From Nocardia sp. NBC_00565 (GTDB taxonomy: Bacteria > Actinomycetota > Actinomycetes > Mycobacteriales > Mycobacteriaceae), in contig NZ_CP107785.1 of assembly GCF_036345915.1 (NCBI RefSeq), positions 9,548,001-9,612,000 of the forward strand: DNA of 64,000 nt, in the 5' to 3' direction. Numbering within the stretch: position 1 is the stretch's first letter; every line of letters starts with the position of its first letter. The translations under genes and the position numbers were made by a program. Shown in pieces: positions 42,624 through 52,803 of this stretch. Under the pieces are notes generated by a model. That model did not search any database, was not told the origin of the DNA, and worked only from the letters and a program-made list of their open reading frames with translations.

Positions 42624-43445
42624 ATGACCGGCAACGAACTCGGTGAGTTTCTGCGCGTATGTCGCTCCCGTCTGACCCCGGCGCAGGTCGGGATGCCCGC
42701 CACCGGTCCGCGTCGAGTCGCTGGTCTGCGCCGCGAAGAGGTCGCCGTGCTATCCGGCGTCAGCGCCGACTACTACACCCGGCTCGAACAGGGCCGCGAA
42801 ACCAACCCGTCCGGGCAGGTGGTCGGTGCCCTCGCACAGGCATTGCGCCTCGATACCGACGCGCACTGGCATCTGTTCCGGCTCGCGGGATTGCTTCCCC
42901 GTCCCGAACCCACCGCCGTCCTCGATGAAGTCGACCCGGAATTACGCCGCCTCATGGACGCCTTCCCGACCGCGGTCGCCTACATCGTCAACCGGCGACT
43001 GGACATCCTCGCCGCCAACGCCCTCGCGGACGCCTTGCTCGAACCGCTGGCCGACACCCGCAACATGATCTACTCGCTGTTCCACGACCCTGCCGCCCGG
43101 ACCCTGTTCGCCGACTGGCCGGACGTCGCCCGAGACGCAGTGCAGGCAATGCGGCTGACCGCTGGCCACCATCGCGACGCCCGGACCGTCGCGCTGATCG
43201 ACCAACTCCGCACCACCAGCACCGAATTCGCTGCACTCTGGCAAGGCAACGACGTGCAGAGCCTCGGCCGTAAAACAAAAGTCTTCGACCACCCGCGCTG
43301 CGGCCGAGTCGAGCTGATCTATCAAGCCTTCGACGTGCAACAAGCACCAGGACAGCAACTACTGGTCGGCACTGCCACCCCAGGCAGCGTCGAGGCCCTC
43401 GCGACCCTGGTGCAGCGCGTCGGATCGATCCGACTGACCCGCTGA
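42624..43445 (+). CDS. XRE/MmyB-type transcriptional regulator
   Basis: A 273-aa regulator. The helix-turn-helix covers residues 5-75 with VAGLRREEVAVLSGVSADYY and TRLEQGRETNPSGQVV, the hallmark of the MmyB family. The C-terminal PAS-like ligand domain has PTAVAYIVNRRLDILAANAL and the final VGTATPGS. In this family the pocket binds a fatty-acid-like ligand. It is divergent from the SDR/SnoaL operon, which it probably represses. ATG 42624; an upstream GTG at 42618 would add 2 residues. Confidence 0.93.
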   Translation: MTGNELGEFLRVCRSRLTPAQVGMPATGPRRVAGLRREEVAVLSGVSADYYTRLEQGRETNPSGQVVGALAQALRLDTDAHWHLFRLAGLLPRPEPTAVLDEVDPELRRLMDAFPTAVAYIVNRRLDILAANALADALLEPLADTRNMIYSLFHDPAARTLFADWPDVARDAVQAMRLTAGHHRDARTVALIDQLRTTSTEFAALWQGNDVQSLGRKTKVFDHPRCGRVELIYQAFDVQQAPGQQLLVGTATPGSVEALATLVQRVGSIRLTR

Positions 43446-43570
43446 TCTTCGGGCCGACCCCACGTTTACCCCTCGTTTTCGCTGAAACGGGGCTGGGGCA
43501 TGTGTTTTGGTCGGGCCAGTTCGGCGGCCACTCGGCCGCCTATTTCGGGGACGAACCGGCCGGGCCCGCG

Positions 43571-44335
43571 TCAGCTCCGTGCGGCTGACACTCTGAGCTG
43601 CGCCGCCAGTGCGGCGGCGGTTGCGGGGAACCGGTCGAGCAAACCGGTTACCTCGCGGTTTCCGGCCGGTCCGGGCTCCTGCCAGTCGCCCTCGACGCCG
43701 AGCAGTCCGGCGAGCGCGTCGCAGGCGGCGGGGTGGGCGGCCAGTAGTTCGGTGACCGGCCCGCGCGGTGCCGCTGCCACCGGCGTTGTGGCCGTGGTGA
43801 ATTCGACCGACCAGGGCGGCACGAAGGTGTCCACGGCGGGCAGTGCGCCGGGGAAGGTGCGGCCCGCTTCGCGGACCAGTCCCGGGATCAGGCCGCCCGC
43901 CTGATCCTTCAGGGTGGTGATGAGCTTCGGCAGCCACGGCAGCAGCACCGTGTCCGGCAGCGTGCCGAAGGCCTTCGACAATAGCTCCACTACAAAGGGT
44001 TTCAATGCCGGAGCCGGGTCGATGGCCTGCACGAAACCGCTCACGTACTGCGGAACCGTCGGCAATACCAGGGGATTGGCCAGCATCCCCTCGCACCGCT
44101 CGCGCAGCTCGGCCATGGTCAGCAGGCCGAGCTGGAACCGCGCCGCCCACAGCAGGGCCACCTTGGCCGGCGCCTCCGGGTGCGATTGCAGCACCGCCAA
44201 TTCCAGCTGGGTGTGATCGCAGCCCGACGAACTCAACGAATTCGCCACGGTGCCCGCACCACCCGCGGCCTCCCGAAGTCCCCGATATGAGAAAGCGCAC
44301 CGCTTCCTGGCATCGGGTCCGCTCGGCCGAGCCAC
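43571..44335 (-). CDS. unknown protein
   Basis: Up to 254 aa from GTG 44335; a start near 44250 (ANSLSSSGCDHTQLELAVLQ) is also possible. It is soluble, rich in Leu, Pro and Ala, with repeated short helices (PLVLPTVPQYVSGFVQAIDP, LPDTVLLPWLPKLITTL). The pattern recalls helical-repeat regions of larger proteins, so this may be a 5'-truncated gene. No catalytic motif seen. It diverges from the membrane protein gene at 44462. Confidence 0.5.
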   Translation of the reverse strand: MARPSGPDARKRCAFSYRGLREAAGGAGTVANSLSSSGCDHTQLELAVLQSHPEAPAKVALLWAARFQLGLLTMAELRERCEGMLANPLVLPTVPQYVSGFVQAIDPAPALKPFVVELLSKAFGTLPDTVLLPWLPKLITTLKDQAGGLIPGLVREAGRTFPGALPAVDTFVPPWSVEFTTATTPVAAAPRGPVTELLAAHPAACDALAGLLGVEGDWQEPGPAGNREVTGLLDRFPATAAALAAQLRVSAARS

Positions 44336-44461
44336 CGGTTGTCCCCCGCGAGCTGGTCAACTCTCGTAGACTTCGCGAGCGAACATCGGTAGCACACGGC
44401 CTCGGACACACTCCGCGCGCGATGCATGTCCGGTGTCGTAGGGGAATGGAGAAATCCCGTC

Positions 44462-46465
44462 GTGGACGATGTGAAGAGCCAGCTGGATGTTCTCCTTCGC
44501 GACTACGACCTGGCCCGAAACGACGAACGTAATCTGACAGCCCTCTACTTCACTACCTTCAGTATCGCCATCGCGACGCTCGGCCTGCTGGGTGGTCTCC
44601 TGTTCCGCGCTCTGGATTCCAGCAAACCGCCACTCGAAGATTTCGTGCTCGTCGGCGCCCCGCTGATACCGCTGTGCCTGTTCATCCACCTGCTCACTAT
44701 GGCTCCGGCGGCGGTGGCGCGAGCCTTCTACGCGCGGTTGCTGGAGCGGCAGATCCAAAGCATCGTTGATATGCACGGCCCGTATCCAGGTCTGCGGTTC
44801 CCCTCGTTCGTGGAGCTGAACGTCATCTTCAGCCGCTTCACCAGGCGCACCTTCTACCGCACCGTCATCGGCCTACTCGCCACATTGATTCTGATCCTGT
44901 TCCTCGGGATGACCATGGTCCTCATACTCAAAACCCACCACGCGGTATCGAAGTTCATCGCGGCACCGTTCTACGCGCTGACCACTTTCCTGGTCGTTTC
45001 GAACTGGATCGGGCTGAATCGGAGAGGGCGTGAATTCTTCGCCCAGGTCCTTCACGACTATCCGGAGAACCGCCGCGATTCCTTGCAGCCTTCGGCTTCG
45101 GCGACCAAAAGCTCCGGGACACGATCCCTCGTCGGATACCTGCTGCTGCCGAGACCGGCGGATCTGTCGAAGGCCCTCTTCTTTCCCGCCAGTGTCGGCA
45201 TCAGCTGTCTCTTGACCGACCAAACCGTCCACGGTGGCATCCGATTCGTCGTCATGTGGTTGACCCTGGAACTCCTGATATACGCGGCGCGCTATCAGGT
45301 GAACGACATCCGCGGCGCGAGCGAAGACGGCAGAGCGCCCGAGAAGAGAGCCCGCGGTCGCCCTGCCATGACACCGAGCGCGATGAAGCTGTCGGCCGGC
45401 GTAATCGCGCTCCGTCTCTACATGGTTTTCCTGATCGCGATCACGCCGAGCCTGGCGCTGAGCTCGAATATCAGGTGGGCACTCGGCGGCGTCGTCGGCA
45501 CGGCGGCCGTCTACGAATTCGCCCGATCCGTTGAGCGACGCGAGTACGAGAAGAGTGAACATCCGGCGCGCGGCACAATCATGCTGTCGAAACAGAACCG
45601 CATCGCCGCCGCATCTGTTCTGCTGCTGGTAGGCCTCGGTTACCCGCTCCGGACGGCACTCGGCCTCTTATTCGTTCCCACCGAGACCATTCCGGTTCAA
45701 GTCTTCGTCGGCATGTTGTTCTTCACGTTCTCGTTCGGCATCCTCTTCGTGTCCATGACCTGGGCCTTGGAGGCCGTCAGCTACCTCTCGGAGTTACCGA
45801 GGGCGGGCACGCCACCGCAATTCCACTGGTCCCTGCTCGAGAAGCCGCATCTGGTGCTACTGGTGCGGGCATTTCGCTGGCCTGTACTGCACGGCACGAC
45901 GACGCCTTTGGGCGAAGAGCGGATCGGCGCTCGAAAGAAGATTTTCCACCAGCTCTACGACACCACGGCGGAAGGCGCGACCTCGTCCGCACTGGCGCCG
46001 TGGAACGTCGCGTTGGCAGGCTGCGCGGTCGCGGTCGCCGTACTGCTGTCGGGCGCTTCCGTGTCCGGGTGGCGCTGGGTGGCCTTCGGCCTGGCGATAG
46101 CGGGCCTCGCGGTCGCGGTAGTTGTCTTGTCGATGCGTGCTGTGGACCGGATCGCTTGTTTGGCAGCGGTATTGCCCGTCGTCGCGAGTATTCCCTTCGC
46201 GCTCGGTGCGACCGCCGGAACCGATCTCGAGATCTGCGCGGTCGCGGCTATCGGATGGGTGCTCGCGGCGGGTATGACGTTCTATTTCAAGAACAGTACG
46301 TACGCCGACGTCCTCGGCTTCGTCGACGGGCTGTCCAAGCTGTCCATCCTCTGCGCCGGAGCCGTGCTCACCGCCATCTTCGGCAAGAACTTCGCCGATT
46401 CGTTCCCGAAGCTGAAAGCGGCCGCGCGCGCCGAAGCCGCCGGGAACGGGCACTACTTGTCGTAG
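44462..46465 (+). CDS. polytopic membrane protein with UbiA-like domain
   Basis: A 667-aa protein from GTG 44462 (the frame extends 12 codons upstream). The first 200 residues form an unrelated four-helix membrane domain. Then LLPRPADLSKALFFP and RYQVNDIRGASEDGRAPEKR follow; the latter is close to the NDxxDxxxD prenyl-diphosphate site of UbiA prenyltransferases, with changed acidic positions. About ten more helices complete the protein. It may transfer or bind a polyprenyl group at the membrane, but the altered motif leaves activity open. It is monocistronic. Confidence 0.65.
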   Translation: MDDVKSQLDVLLRDYDLARNDERNLTALYFTTFSIAIATLGLLGGLLFRALDSSKPPLEDFVLVGAPLIPLCLFIHLLTMAPAAVARAFYARLLERQIQSIVDMHGPYPGLRFPSFVELNVIFSRFTRRTFYRTVIGLLATLILILFLGMTMVLILKTHHAVSKFIAAPFYALTTFLVVSNWIGLNRRGREFFAQVLHDYPENRRDSLQPSASATKSSGTRSLVGYLLLPRPADLSKALFFPASVGISCLLTDQTVHGGIRFVVMWLTLELLIYAARYQVNDIRGASEDGRAPEKRARGRPAMTPSAMKLSAGVIALRLYMVFLIAITPSLALSSNIRWALGGVVGTAAVYEFARSVERREYEKSEHPARGTIMLSKQNRIAAASVLLLVGLGYPLRTALGLLFVPTETIPVQVFVGMLFFTFSFGILFVSMTWALEAVSYLSELPRAGTPPQFHWSLLEKPHLVLLVRAFRWPVLHGTTTPLGEERIGARKKIFHQLYDTTAEGATSSALAPWNVALAGCAVAVAVLLSGASVSGWRWVAFGLAIAGLAVAVVVLSMRAVDRIACLAAVLPVVASIPFALGATAGTDLEICAVAAIGWVLAAGMTFYFKNSTYADVLGFVDGLSKLSILCAGAVLTAIFGKNFADSFPKLKAAARAEAAGNGHYLS

Positions 46466-46628
46466 CCGTCCTCGAGGCTGGAAAGCAGTGGGAGTTCCAG
46501 TGACGGCACCGACAAGTTCCGTCCCAACCCCGAATCGGCTGGTGAAGAACACTTCCGCGCCGGCTTCCAGGCCCCCGGCGGCGATGGCGACCGTTATGAA
46601 CTGAGCGCGCGCCGCACACGATGCGGTC
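46466..46628. other. intergenic, nothing seen
   Basis: About 160 bases after the membrane protein stop. No promoter, hairpin with T-run or reading frame can be supported. Confidence 0.4.
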
Positions 46629-47193
<565 letters not shown>

Positions 47194-47353
47194 TTTCAAC
47201 TGAGCAACCGAAAGTGAAGGCGAACACGCCTGTCTCGGGCCGAGATCATGGCTGGTTCGTGTGGTCATCCCGCATATTCGTGGCGAGAATGGCGAGCAGG
47301 TCTGCCCGGCCCCGCTGGGGCCTGCGGATGTCGAACGAGCACCGAACGCCGCC

Positions 47354-48364
47354 CTATCGGCCGGAGGCGAGGGTGAGGGCGATGTCGACGATCATGTCCT
47401 CCTGCCCGCCGACCAGACGCCGCTGGCCGCACACCATCAGGATGTCGCGCACGTCGACGTCGTACCGCTGTGAAGCGACCTCCGCGTGCCGCAGGAAGCT
47501 GGAGTACACGCCCGCGTAGCCCAGCGTGAGGGTCTCGCGGTCGACTCGGACGGGCCGGTCCTGCAGCGGCCGGACGATGTCGTCCGCCGCGTCCTGCAGC
47601 ATGAACACATCGCAGTTGTGCTCGAAATCCGACAGGTTCGCGACCGCGACGAACGCCTCGATCGGGCAGTTCCCGGCGCCCGCGCCGTGTCCGGCCAGTG
47701 AGGCATCGACGCGGTAGACACCGTTCTCGACCGCGACCACGGAGTTGGCGACCGACAGCGAGAGGTTCTCGTGGGCATGGATGCCGATCTCGGTGGCCGG
47801 ATCGAGGACATCGCGATACGCGCGCACCCGGGCGGTCACGTCGTTCATCGTCAGCCGTCCGCCGGAGTCGGTGACGTAGACGCAGTGTGCGCCGTAGGAC
47901 TCCATCAGCTTGGCTTGCCGGGCGAGCTGCTCGGGCTCGGCCATGTGCGACAGCATCAGAAAGCCGGAGACATCCATGCCCAGTTCGCGGGCCGCCGCGA
48001 TGTGCTGGGCGGAGATGTCGGCCTCGGTGCAGTGAGTGGCCACGCGCACCGAGCGGACGCCGAGGTCGTAGGCGTGCTCGAGCTCGTGAATGGTGCCTAC
48101 GCCCGGCAGCATCAGGGTGGTCAGGCGAGCTTTGTCGATGACCGAGGCGGCGGCCTCGATCCATTCCCAGTCGGTATGCGAACCGGGGCCGTAGTTGAGC
48201 GAGCCGCCTGCGAGGCCGTCACCGTGGGCGACCTCGATCGCGTCGACTCCGGCCTCCTCCAGCGCCGCGACGATGCGCTTGACGTCGTCCGGCGTGATGC
48301 GGTGCCGGACAGCGTGCATTCCATCCCGCAGGGTCACGTCCTGCAGGAAGATCGGGGTACTCAC
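47354..48364 (-). CDS. dmpG: 4-hydroxy-2-oxovalerate aldolase
   Basis: A 336-aa enzyme of the HMGL-like aldolase family. It opens with [17 protein letters not shown] (metal and catalytic Arg region) and has [16 protein letters not shown] with the metal-binding HxH and the glycine-rich [17 protein letters not shown]. It splits 4-hydroxy-2-oxoacids to pyruvate and an aldehyde, which is channelled to the acylating dehydrogenase. GTG 48364 overlaps that gene's stop. It is last in the hydratase-dehydrogenase-aldolase order seen in meta-cleavage operons (mhpE or hsaF in other naming). Confidence 0.95.
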   Translation of the reverse strand: MSTPIFLQDVTLRDGMHAVRHRITPDDVKRIVAALEEAGVDAIEVAHGDGLAGGSLNYGPGSHTDWEWIEAAASVIDKARLTTLMLPGVGTIHELEHAYDLGVRSVRVATHCTEADISAQHIAAARELGMDVSGFLMLSHMAEPEQLARQAKLMESYGAHCVYVTDSGGRLTMNDVTARVRAYRDVLDPATEIGIHAHENLSLSVANSVVAVENGVYRVDASLAGHGAGAGNCPIEAFVAVANLSDFEHNCDVFMLQDAADDIVRPLQDRPVRVDRETLTLGYAGVYSSFLRHAEVASQRYDVDVRDILMVCGQRRLVGGQEDMIVDIALTLASGR

Positions 48365-49323
48365 TTCGAGATCTCCTTCGCGGCGGCGATCTTCTCGGCC
48401 ATCTGTACGGCGGCCGAGGTCATGATGTCGAGGTTTCCGGCGTAAGCGGGCAGGTACATGCCCGCGCCCTGGACCTCGAGGAATACCGAAACCTGGTGCG
48501 TCGGCCGCCCGCTCGAGTCGTCGGCCAGCAGCGTCTCGACCGGCTGATCCGCCGGAATCTCGCTGATCTGCACGTCATGGACCATCCGGTAGCCTGGGAC
48601 GTAGCCGGCCACCTCGGCTACCATCTTCTGGACCGATTCGGAGATCTGCGTCTTCGCGGCCTCACCGCCCGTGCCTTCCGGAAGACTCACCAGGGTGAAG
48701 ACGGTGTCGCGCATCATCAGCGGCGGTTCGGCCGGGTTCAGGATGATGATCGCCTTGCCGCGCTGCGCGCCGCCGACCTTCTCGATGGCCGCCGAGGTGG
48801 TCTCGGTGAACTCGTCGATGTTCGCCCGCGTGCCGGGACCGGCCGACTTGCTGGCGATCGAGGCGACGATCTCGGCGTATGCCACCGGGACGACACGGCT
48901 GATCGCGGCCACCACCGGGATCGTGGCCTGGCCGCCGCAGGTGACCATGTTGACGTTCGGGGCGTCGATGTGCTCATCGAGGTTGACCGCCGGGACGACG
49001 TAGGGCCCGATCGCGGCCGGGGTCAGGTCGATCATCCGGATGCCACGCGGACGCAGCTTCTCGTCGTTGTATTTGTGTGCACCGGCCGACGTGGCGTCGA
49101 AGACGATGCCGATCTCGTCGATCTGCGGCGACTTCACCAGCCCGTCCACGCCTTCGGCGGTGGTCTCGAACCCGAAGCGACCGGCGCGGGCAAGGCCGTC
49201 GGAGTCCGGGTCTATGCCGACCATGACCCCCATTTCGAGGTGCCGGGCATTGCGCATGATCTTGATCATCAAGTCGGTACCGATGTTGCCCGACCCGATG
49301 ATGGCGACTTTGGTCTTGGTCAT
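48361..49323 (-). CDS. dmpF: acetaldehyde dehydrogenase (acylating)
   Basis: A 320-aa enzyme. The NAD site is [19 protein letters not shown] and the active-site Cys lies in [14 protein letters not shown]. It converts the aldehyde released by the aldolase to acetyl- or propionyl-CoA. ATG 49323 follows AAGGAAT, 9 bases after the hydratase stop. It works as a complex with the aldolase. The same pair is called mhpF/mhpE or hsaG/hsaF according to pathway; the upper pathway cannot be told from this window. Confidence 0.95.
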   Translation of the reverse strand: MTKTKVAIIGSGNIGTDLMIKIMRNARHLEMGVMVGIDPDSDGLARAGRFGFETTAEGVDGLVKSPQIDEIGIVFDATSAGAHKYNDEKLRPRGIRMIDLTPAAIGPYVVPAVNLDEHIDAPNVNMVTCGGQATIPVVAAISRVVPVAYAEIVASIASKSAGPGTRANIDEFTETTSAAIEKVGGAQRGKAIIILNPAEPPLMMRDTVFTLVSLPEGTGGEAAKTQISESVQKMVAEVAGYVPGYRMVHDVQISEIPADQPVETLLADDSSGRPTHQVSVFLEVQGAGMYLPAYAGNLDIMTSAAVQMAEKIAAAKEISK

Positions 49324-49332
49324 CGTGATTCC

Positions 49333-50139
49333 TTACTCGGAGAAGGCGAACGACACCGAGCCGAGGCCGGTGACGGAGGCGTGGACGGCGGCACCCGGCC
49401 GCACCGGGCGCATCGGGCCGAGGGCCCCCGAGAGGATGACCTGGCCGGCGCGCAGCGGAGCGCCGAATTCGCGGGCCTGCCGGGCCAGCCAGACGACGGC
49501 GTTGATCGGGTCACCGAGGCAGGCGGCGCCGCTGCCGGTGGAAACGGTCTCGCTGTCGATCGCCATCGTCATCTCAGCCGCGACCGGGTCGAACGCCGTG
49601 AGCGGAACCTGCCGTGTGCCGAGCACGAAGCCACCGGCCGAGGCGTTGTCGGCGACCGTGTCCCCGAAGCTGATGTCCCAGTCGGCCACCCGGCTGCCGC
49701 AGATCTCGATGGCCGCCACCGCGTAGTCGATCGCCCTGCGCACCTGCTCGTCGTCCAGCGGTCCGTGGGCCAGGTCGGCCCTCAGTACGAAGGCGATCTC
49801 CGCCTCGATTCGCGGCTGCAGCACCGCGTCCGCCGGCACGATCGCGCCGGCACCGTATTCCATGTCGTCGAACAAGACACCGAAGTCGGGCCGGTCGACG
49901 CCGAGCTGCTGCTGCACGGCCGGGGAGGTGAGACCGATCTTCCGGCCGACGACCGTGGCACCGGCCTCGATCCGGCTCGTGGTGAGCTGCTGCTGCACGG
50001 CGTAGGCCGCCTTGATGTCGTCACGGCCGATCAGGTCGCGCACGGGAGCGACCGGCTTGCCGGTGGCGAGGGCTTCGCGGAGCCGGTCGGCGGCGGCGGT
50101 GATGCTGTCGGCGTCGACCGGGGAGTGGTTGTCGAGCAT
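49333..50139 (-). CDS. 2-hydroxypenta-2,4-dienoate hydratase (or 4-oxalocrotonate decarboxylase)
   Basis: A 268-aa member of the FAH-like hydratase/decarboxylase family: VGRKIGLTSPAVQQQLGVD, PRIEAEIAFVL carrying the metal-binding acids, and the C-terminal SGALGPMRPVRPGAAV. ATG 50139 is the likely start. It hydrates the dienoate made by ring-cleavage product hydrolysis to 4-hydroxy-2-oxovalerate, feeding the next two enzymes. Divergent from the IclR gene with an inverted repeat between. Hydratase is favoured because the aldolase and dehydrogenase follow directly. Confidence 0.88.
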   Translation of the reverse strand: MLDNHSPVDADSITAAADRLREALATGKPVAPVRDLIGRDDIKAAYAVQQQLTTSRIEAGATVVGRKIGLTSPAVQQQLGVDRPDFGVLFDDMEYGAGAIVPADAVLQPRIEAEIAFVLRADLAHGPLDDEQVRRAIDYAVAAIEICGSRVADWDISFGDTVADNASAGGFVLGTRQVPLTAFDPVAAEMTMAIDSETVSTGSGAACLGDPINAVVWLARQAREFGAPLRAGQVILSGALGPMRPVRPGAAVHASVTGLGSVSFAFSE

Positions 50140-50167
50140 GTCGTCCAATCTCCGGTATCCGGCTGGG

Positions 50168-50188
50168 GGAACGCCACGACGGCGTTCC
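50168..50188. promoter_or_regulatory. inverted repeat between hydratase operon and IclR gene
   Basis: GGAACGCC (50168-50175) and GGCGTTCC (50181-50188) are exact inverse copies with a 5-base spacer. The site lies 23 bases from the IclR GTG and 29 bases from the hydratase ATG, a good position for control of both directions by the IclR protein. Confidence 0.65.
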
Positions 50189-50210
50189 ACTGAGCGATAC
50201 GCTCTTAGCT

Positions 50211-50960
50211 GTGCAGGATCACGACACCGTCTTGGGCAAAGCGTTGGCGATCCTGCGCGCGTTCGGTCCGGCCGATTCGGTGCTGCCGCTGGCCGAGCTG
50301 GTGCGGCGCACCGACCTGACCAAGGGCAGCGTGCACCGGGTGGCCGGCGACCTGGTCCACTATCGACTGCTGGACAAGACCGACCGGGGCTACCGGCTGT
50401 CGGGCGGCCTGTTCGAACTCGGCCTTCGGGCGGCCGTCGAGCGCACGCTGCTGGAAACGGCCATGCCGTTCCTGCAGGATCTCTACGAGCGCACCCACGA
50501 AACGGTGCACCTCGGAGTGCGGGAGGGACACGAGGTCGTCTACCTCGCGAAGATCGGCGGGCATCGACAGGCGAAGGCGCCCTCGCGTACCGGGGGGCGA
50601 ATGCCGATGCACTGCACCGCGATCGGCAAGGTGCTGCTGTCCCATGCCGGGGAGAAAGAGCAGGTCGCCGTACTGAGCGGCCCTCTCGAGCGCCGCACGC
50701 CGCACACCATCGTCGCACCGGGCATCCTGCGCGCACAGCTGTCGAAGGCGGTCGAGACCGGAGTCGCTTACGAATGGGAGGAGTCGGCGCTCGGCCTGGT
50801 CTGCGTGGCCGCGCCGGTCCTGCGACCCGACGAGAGCAGGGTGGTGGCCGCGATCAGCCTGGCCGGCCCCACCACACGCTTCCGGCCCGAATCCCATGCC
50901 AACGCCGTTCGGGCTGCCGCGGCAGCGCTGGGCTCCACACTGGCGCGCCGCGGTGGATAA
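50211..50960 (+). CDS. IclR-family transcriptional regulator
   Basis: A 249-aa regulator. The winged helix covers residues 5-65 with LAELVRRTDLTKGSVHRVAG. The effector domain has RTHETVHLGVREGHEVVYL, PMHCTAIGKVLLS and GVAYEWEESALGLVCVAAPV, all IclR landmarks. GTG 50211. It is divergent from the lower meta-cleavage operon and probably responds to an aromatic pathway intermediate, acting as activator or repressor. Confidence 0.93.
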   Translation: MQDHDTVLGKALAILRAFGPADSVLPLAELVRRTDLTKGSVHRVAGDLVHYRLLDKTDRGYRLSGGLFELGLRAAVERTLLETAMPFLQDLYERTHETVHLGVREGHEVVYLAKIGGHRQAKAPSRTGGRMPMHCTAIGKVLLSHAGEKEQVAVLSGPLERRTPHTIVAPGILRAQLSKAVETGVAYEWEESALGLVCVAAPVLRPDESRVVAAISLAGPTTRFRPESHANAVRAAAAALGSTLARRGG

Positions 50961-51005
50961 CACCGGTCACCGCCTTGGGGGCGAGGGCCCGATCACTCCG
51001 GGGCT

Positions 51006-51342
51006 CTATCGGCGCACGTCGTCGCGGGTGGCCAGCGCCAGCCGGGTCCTCGCGATCTCCTCCAGCTTGCCTGCGAAGAGATCGGTGTCGTCGACGAACC
51101 GGGTGAGAAGGTCGGCCATCGCCGCGGGCGACGGGTCCTGATAGAAGGTGATCAACTGCATCAGGTCCTCGCTCGGCGGGATCGGCGCCCCACCGCTGCC
51201 CATGAGGATCATCTTGTCGATTCGGTCGGCGGCGATCTGGGAGACCCGAAGTGTGATCATGCCGCCCATCGAATTACCGACGAAGTGCGCCTTTTCGACA
51301 CCGAAAGTATCGAGGAGCGCGAGCAGGCACCGGGCGCTCACT
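51006..51342 (-). pseudogene. ring-cleavage-product hydrolase fragment
   Basis: The frame reads LLALLDTFGVEKAHFVGNSM with GNSMGG as nucleophile elbow, then RIDKMILMGSGGAPIPPSED and a helical lid to LATRDDVRR, where a stop ends it. This is the middle of a BphD/MhpC/HsaD-type C-C hydrolase: about 100 residues before the elbow are missing and so is the C-terminal part with the catalytic Asp and His. It lies 45 bases beyond the IclR gene, next to the lower-pathway operon it once served. Confidence 0.78.
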
Positions 51343-51510
51343 TCGCGGCCATTATGGTGGCTGGTTGCCCGCAGTGGTTCGGCGTCGGTGGCAGCCGCTA
51401 CGTTGCCTGTCTGGTCGCTCGGGTAACGATTGCTGCCCCAGATGGCTGGTCCCGGTCTTCCGAATACCGGTGGACGATGTCGTAGACAGTGAAGAATCTG
51501 CTGGTCATAG

Positions 51511-51544
51511 TGCGCGAACCGCCCCCGAGGGGACGGTTCGCGCA
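51511..51544 (-). terminator. hairpin 3' of tRNA-His
   Basis: TGCGCGAACCG (51511-51521) pairs with CGGTTCGCGCA (51534-51544), with an inner CCCC/GGGG stem. It lies 14 bases beyond the 3' end of tRNA-His on the minus strand and probably ends its transcript. A related hairpin and flank occur at 13964-14011. Confidence 0.65.
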
Positions 51545-51557
51545 CCGCGACATTTGG

Positions 51558-51631
51558 GGTGGCTGACGGGACTCGAACCCGCGACACCCAGGATCACAAC
51601 CTGGTGCTCTACCAGCTGAACTACAGCCACC
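51558..51631 (-). tRNA. tRNA-His (anticodon GTG)
   Basis: On the minus strand a full cloverleaf is present: acceptor GTGGCTG with CAGCCAC, D-arm AGCTGGTAGAGC, anticodon arm CAGGTTGTGATCCTG with GTG at 51595-51597, T-arm CGGGTTCGAGTCCCG. The extra 5' G at 51631 opposite discriminator C is the hallmark of tRNA-His. CCA is not encoded. It lies next to orn, as I recall for mycobacteria. Confidence 0.97.
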
Positions 51632-51708
51632 ATGCTGGTTATGCACCAGCGCCGTAGATATTAGCGTGTCAACCCTGTCAGTCCCTAATCGGTTTCTGAC
51701 GTGCCGTT

Positions 51709-52335
51709 TTATTCGGGCGCCTCGGTGGTGCCGCTCAGTTCGTTGGCTACGGCGGCGATCTCCGCGGTCGAGGGGCCGGGTGTGGCGACGAAGGCGGTGC
51801 GCCGGTAGTACTCCAACTCGCGGATGGATTCCTTGATATCGGCCAGCGCGCGATGGGTGAGGCCCTTCTCGGGCTGGCCGAAGTAGATGCGGGGGTACCA
51901 GCGGCGGCACAGCTCCTTGATGGAGCTCACGTCGATCATCCGGTAGTGCAGATGCGAATCCAATGCGGGCATATCCCGGGCGATGAAGCCGCGGTCGGTC
52001 GCGATCGAATTGCCGGCCAGCGGGACCGTGCCCGCGGTCGGCGCGTATTCGCGGATGTAGTCGAGGACCTGCTTTTCGGCCTCGGCGAGGGTGACGGTGG
52101 AGCGGCGCACCTCATCGGTGAGGCCGGAGCGCGCGTGCATATCGGCGACCACCTGCGGCATGGCGGCTAGGGCCTCGTCATCGGCGTGGATGACGATATC
52201 CACGCCCTCACCGAGAATGTTGAGGTCGCTATCGGTCACGAGCGCGGCCACCTCGATCAGCTTGTCGCTGTCCAAGCGCAGGCCGGTCATCTCACAATCC
52301 ATCCACACCACGTACTTGTCGCTCACTGGAGACAC
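51709..52335 (-). CDS. orn: oligoribonuclease
   Basis: A 208-aa DEDDh exonuclease: [20 protein letters not shown] with Asp13 and Glu15, [18 protein letters not shown] for the second motif, and [19 protein letters not shown] with the His/Asp of motif III. It degrades 2-5-nt RNA and pGpG-type dinucleotides in the cytoplasm. GTG 52335 and 52326 are both possible starts. It sits beside tRNA-His and a HerA-like gene. Confidence 0.96.
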   Translation of the reverse strand: MSPVSDKYVVWMDCEMTGLRLDSDKLIEVAALVTDSDLNILGEGVDIVIHADDEALAAMPQVVADMHARSGLTDEVRRSTVTLAEAEKQVLDYIREYAPTAGTVPLAGNSIATDRGFIARDMPALDSHLHYRMIDVSSIKELCRRWYPRIYFGQPEKGLTHRALADIKESIRELEYYRRTAFVATPGPSTAEIAAVANELSGTTEAPE

Positions 52336-52803
52336 AGTAGCCGTGGTCGTGACCGACCGGGCTCACCTTGCCGCGTTGTCGCAGCGCATTCGTGTATCAA
52401 GCGCCAAATTTGACACCACATATTTGTCGGACACTTAGTTGTGTTCATTGGCGATGCCTTCGGCATCGCGTGTTCGCGGCCCCCCGCTGTCTCGCCGACT
52501 CTTTCGAGCGACCTGCAAGCAGTCGCTAGCGGCCGAGTGGCCGAGACTCGCGACTGCGTCGCATGCGCTTCGGCCACTCGGCTGCGAGACGGGCCGTGAA
52601 CGGGCGCATGCTCGCTCTCGCTTCGCTCGAAACCGGTAGTTGTGCCGGTGCTGATGGCGTAGGAGCGCATGTCGCCAATGGATTGAGCCGGATCAGCGGG
52701 CGCAGCGGCGATAGAGTTTGCGGGAGATCGGCGTAGGCGTTTTCGGCACGACAGCTAACACTGCGAGAGCAGTTCAGAGTCAGACCCAGACGGAGGACGC
52801 GCG
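52336..52803. other. intergenic region with a 13-bp inverted repeat
   Basis: Some 470 bases without a gene. GCCGAGTGGCCGA (52532-52544) and TCGGCCACTCGGC (52570-52582) are exact inverse copies 25 bases apart. The remaining DNA has no supported reading frame. The promoter of the HerA-like gene must lie near the right end. Confidence 0.5.

Noticed and set aside
48496..50193. Long plus-strand frame opposite the meta-cleavage operon
   Set aside because: Composition is Arg/Gly/Asp/Val-rich without motifs, and the minus strand encodes three well-known enzymes. Similar shadows at 2771-4282, 58076-59482 and 60738-62093 were dropped for the same reason.
52532..52582. 13-bp inverted repeat as an operator of the HerA-like gene
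   Set aside because: It lies 220 bases upstream with a long 25-base loop and is as likely to be a structural or repeat remnant; no evidence links it to regulation.
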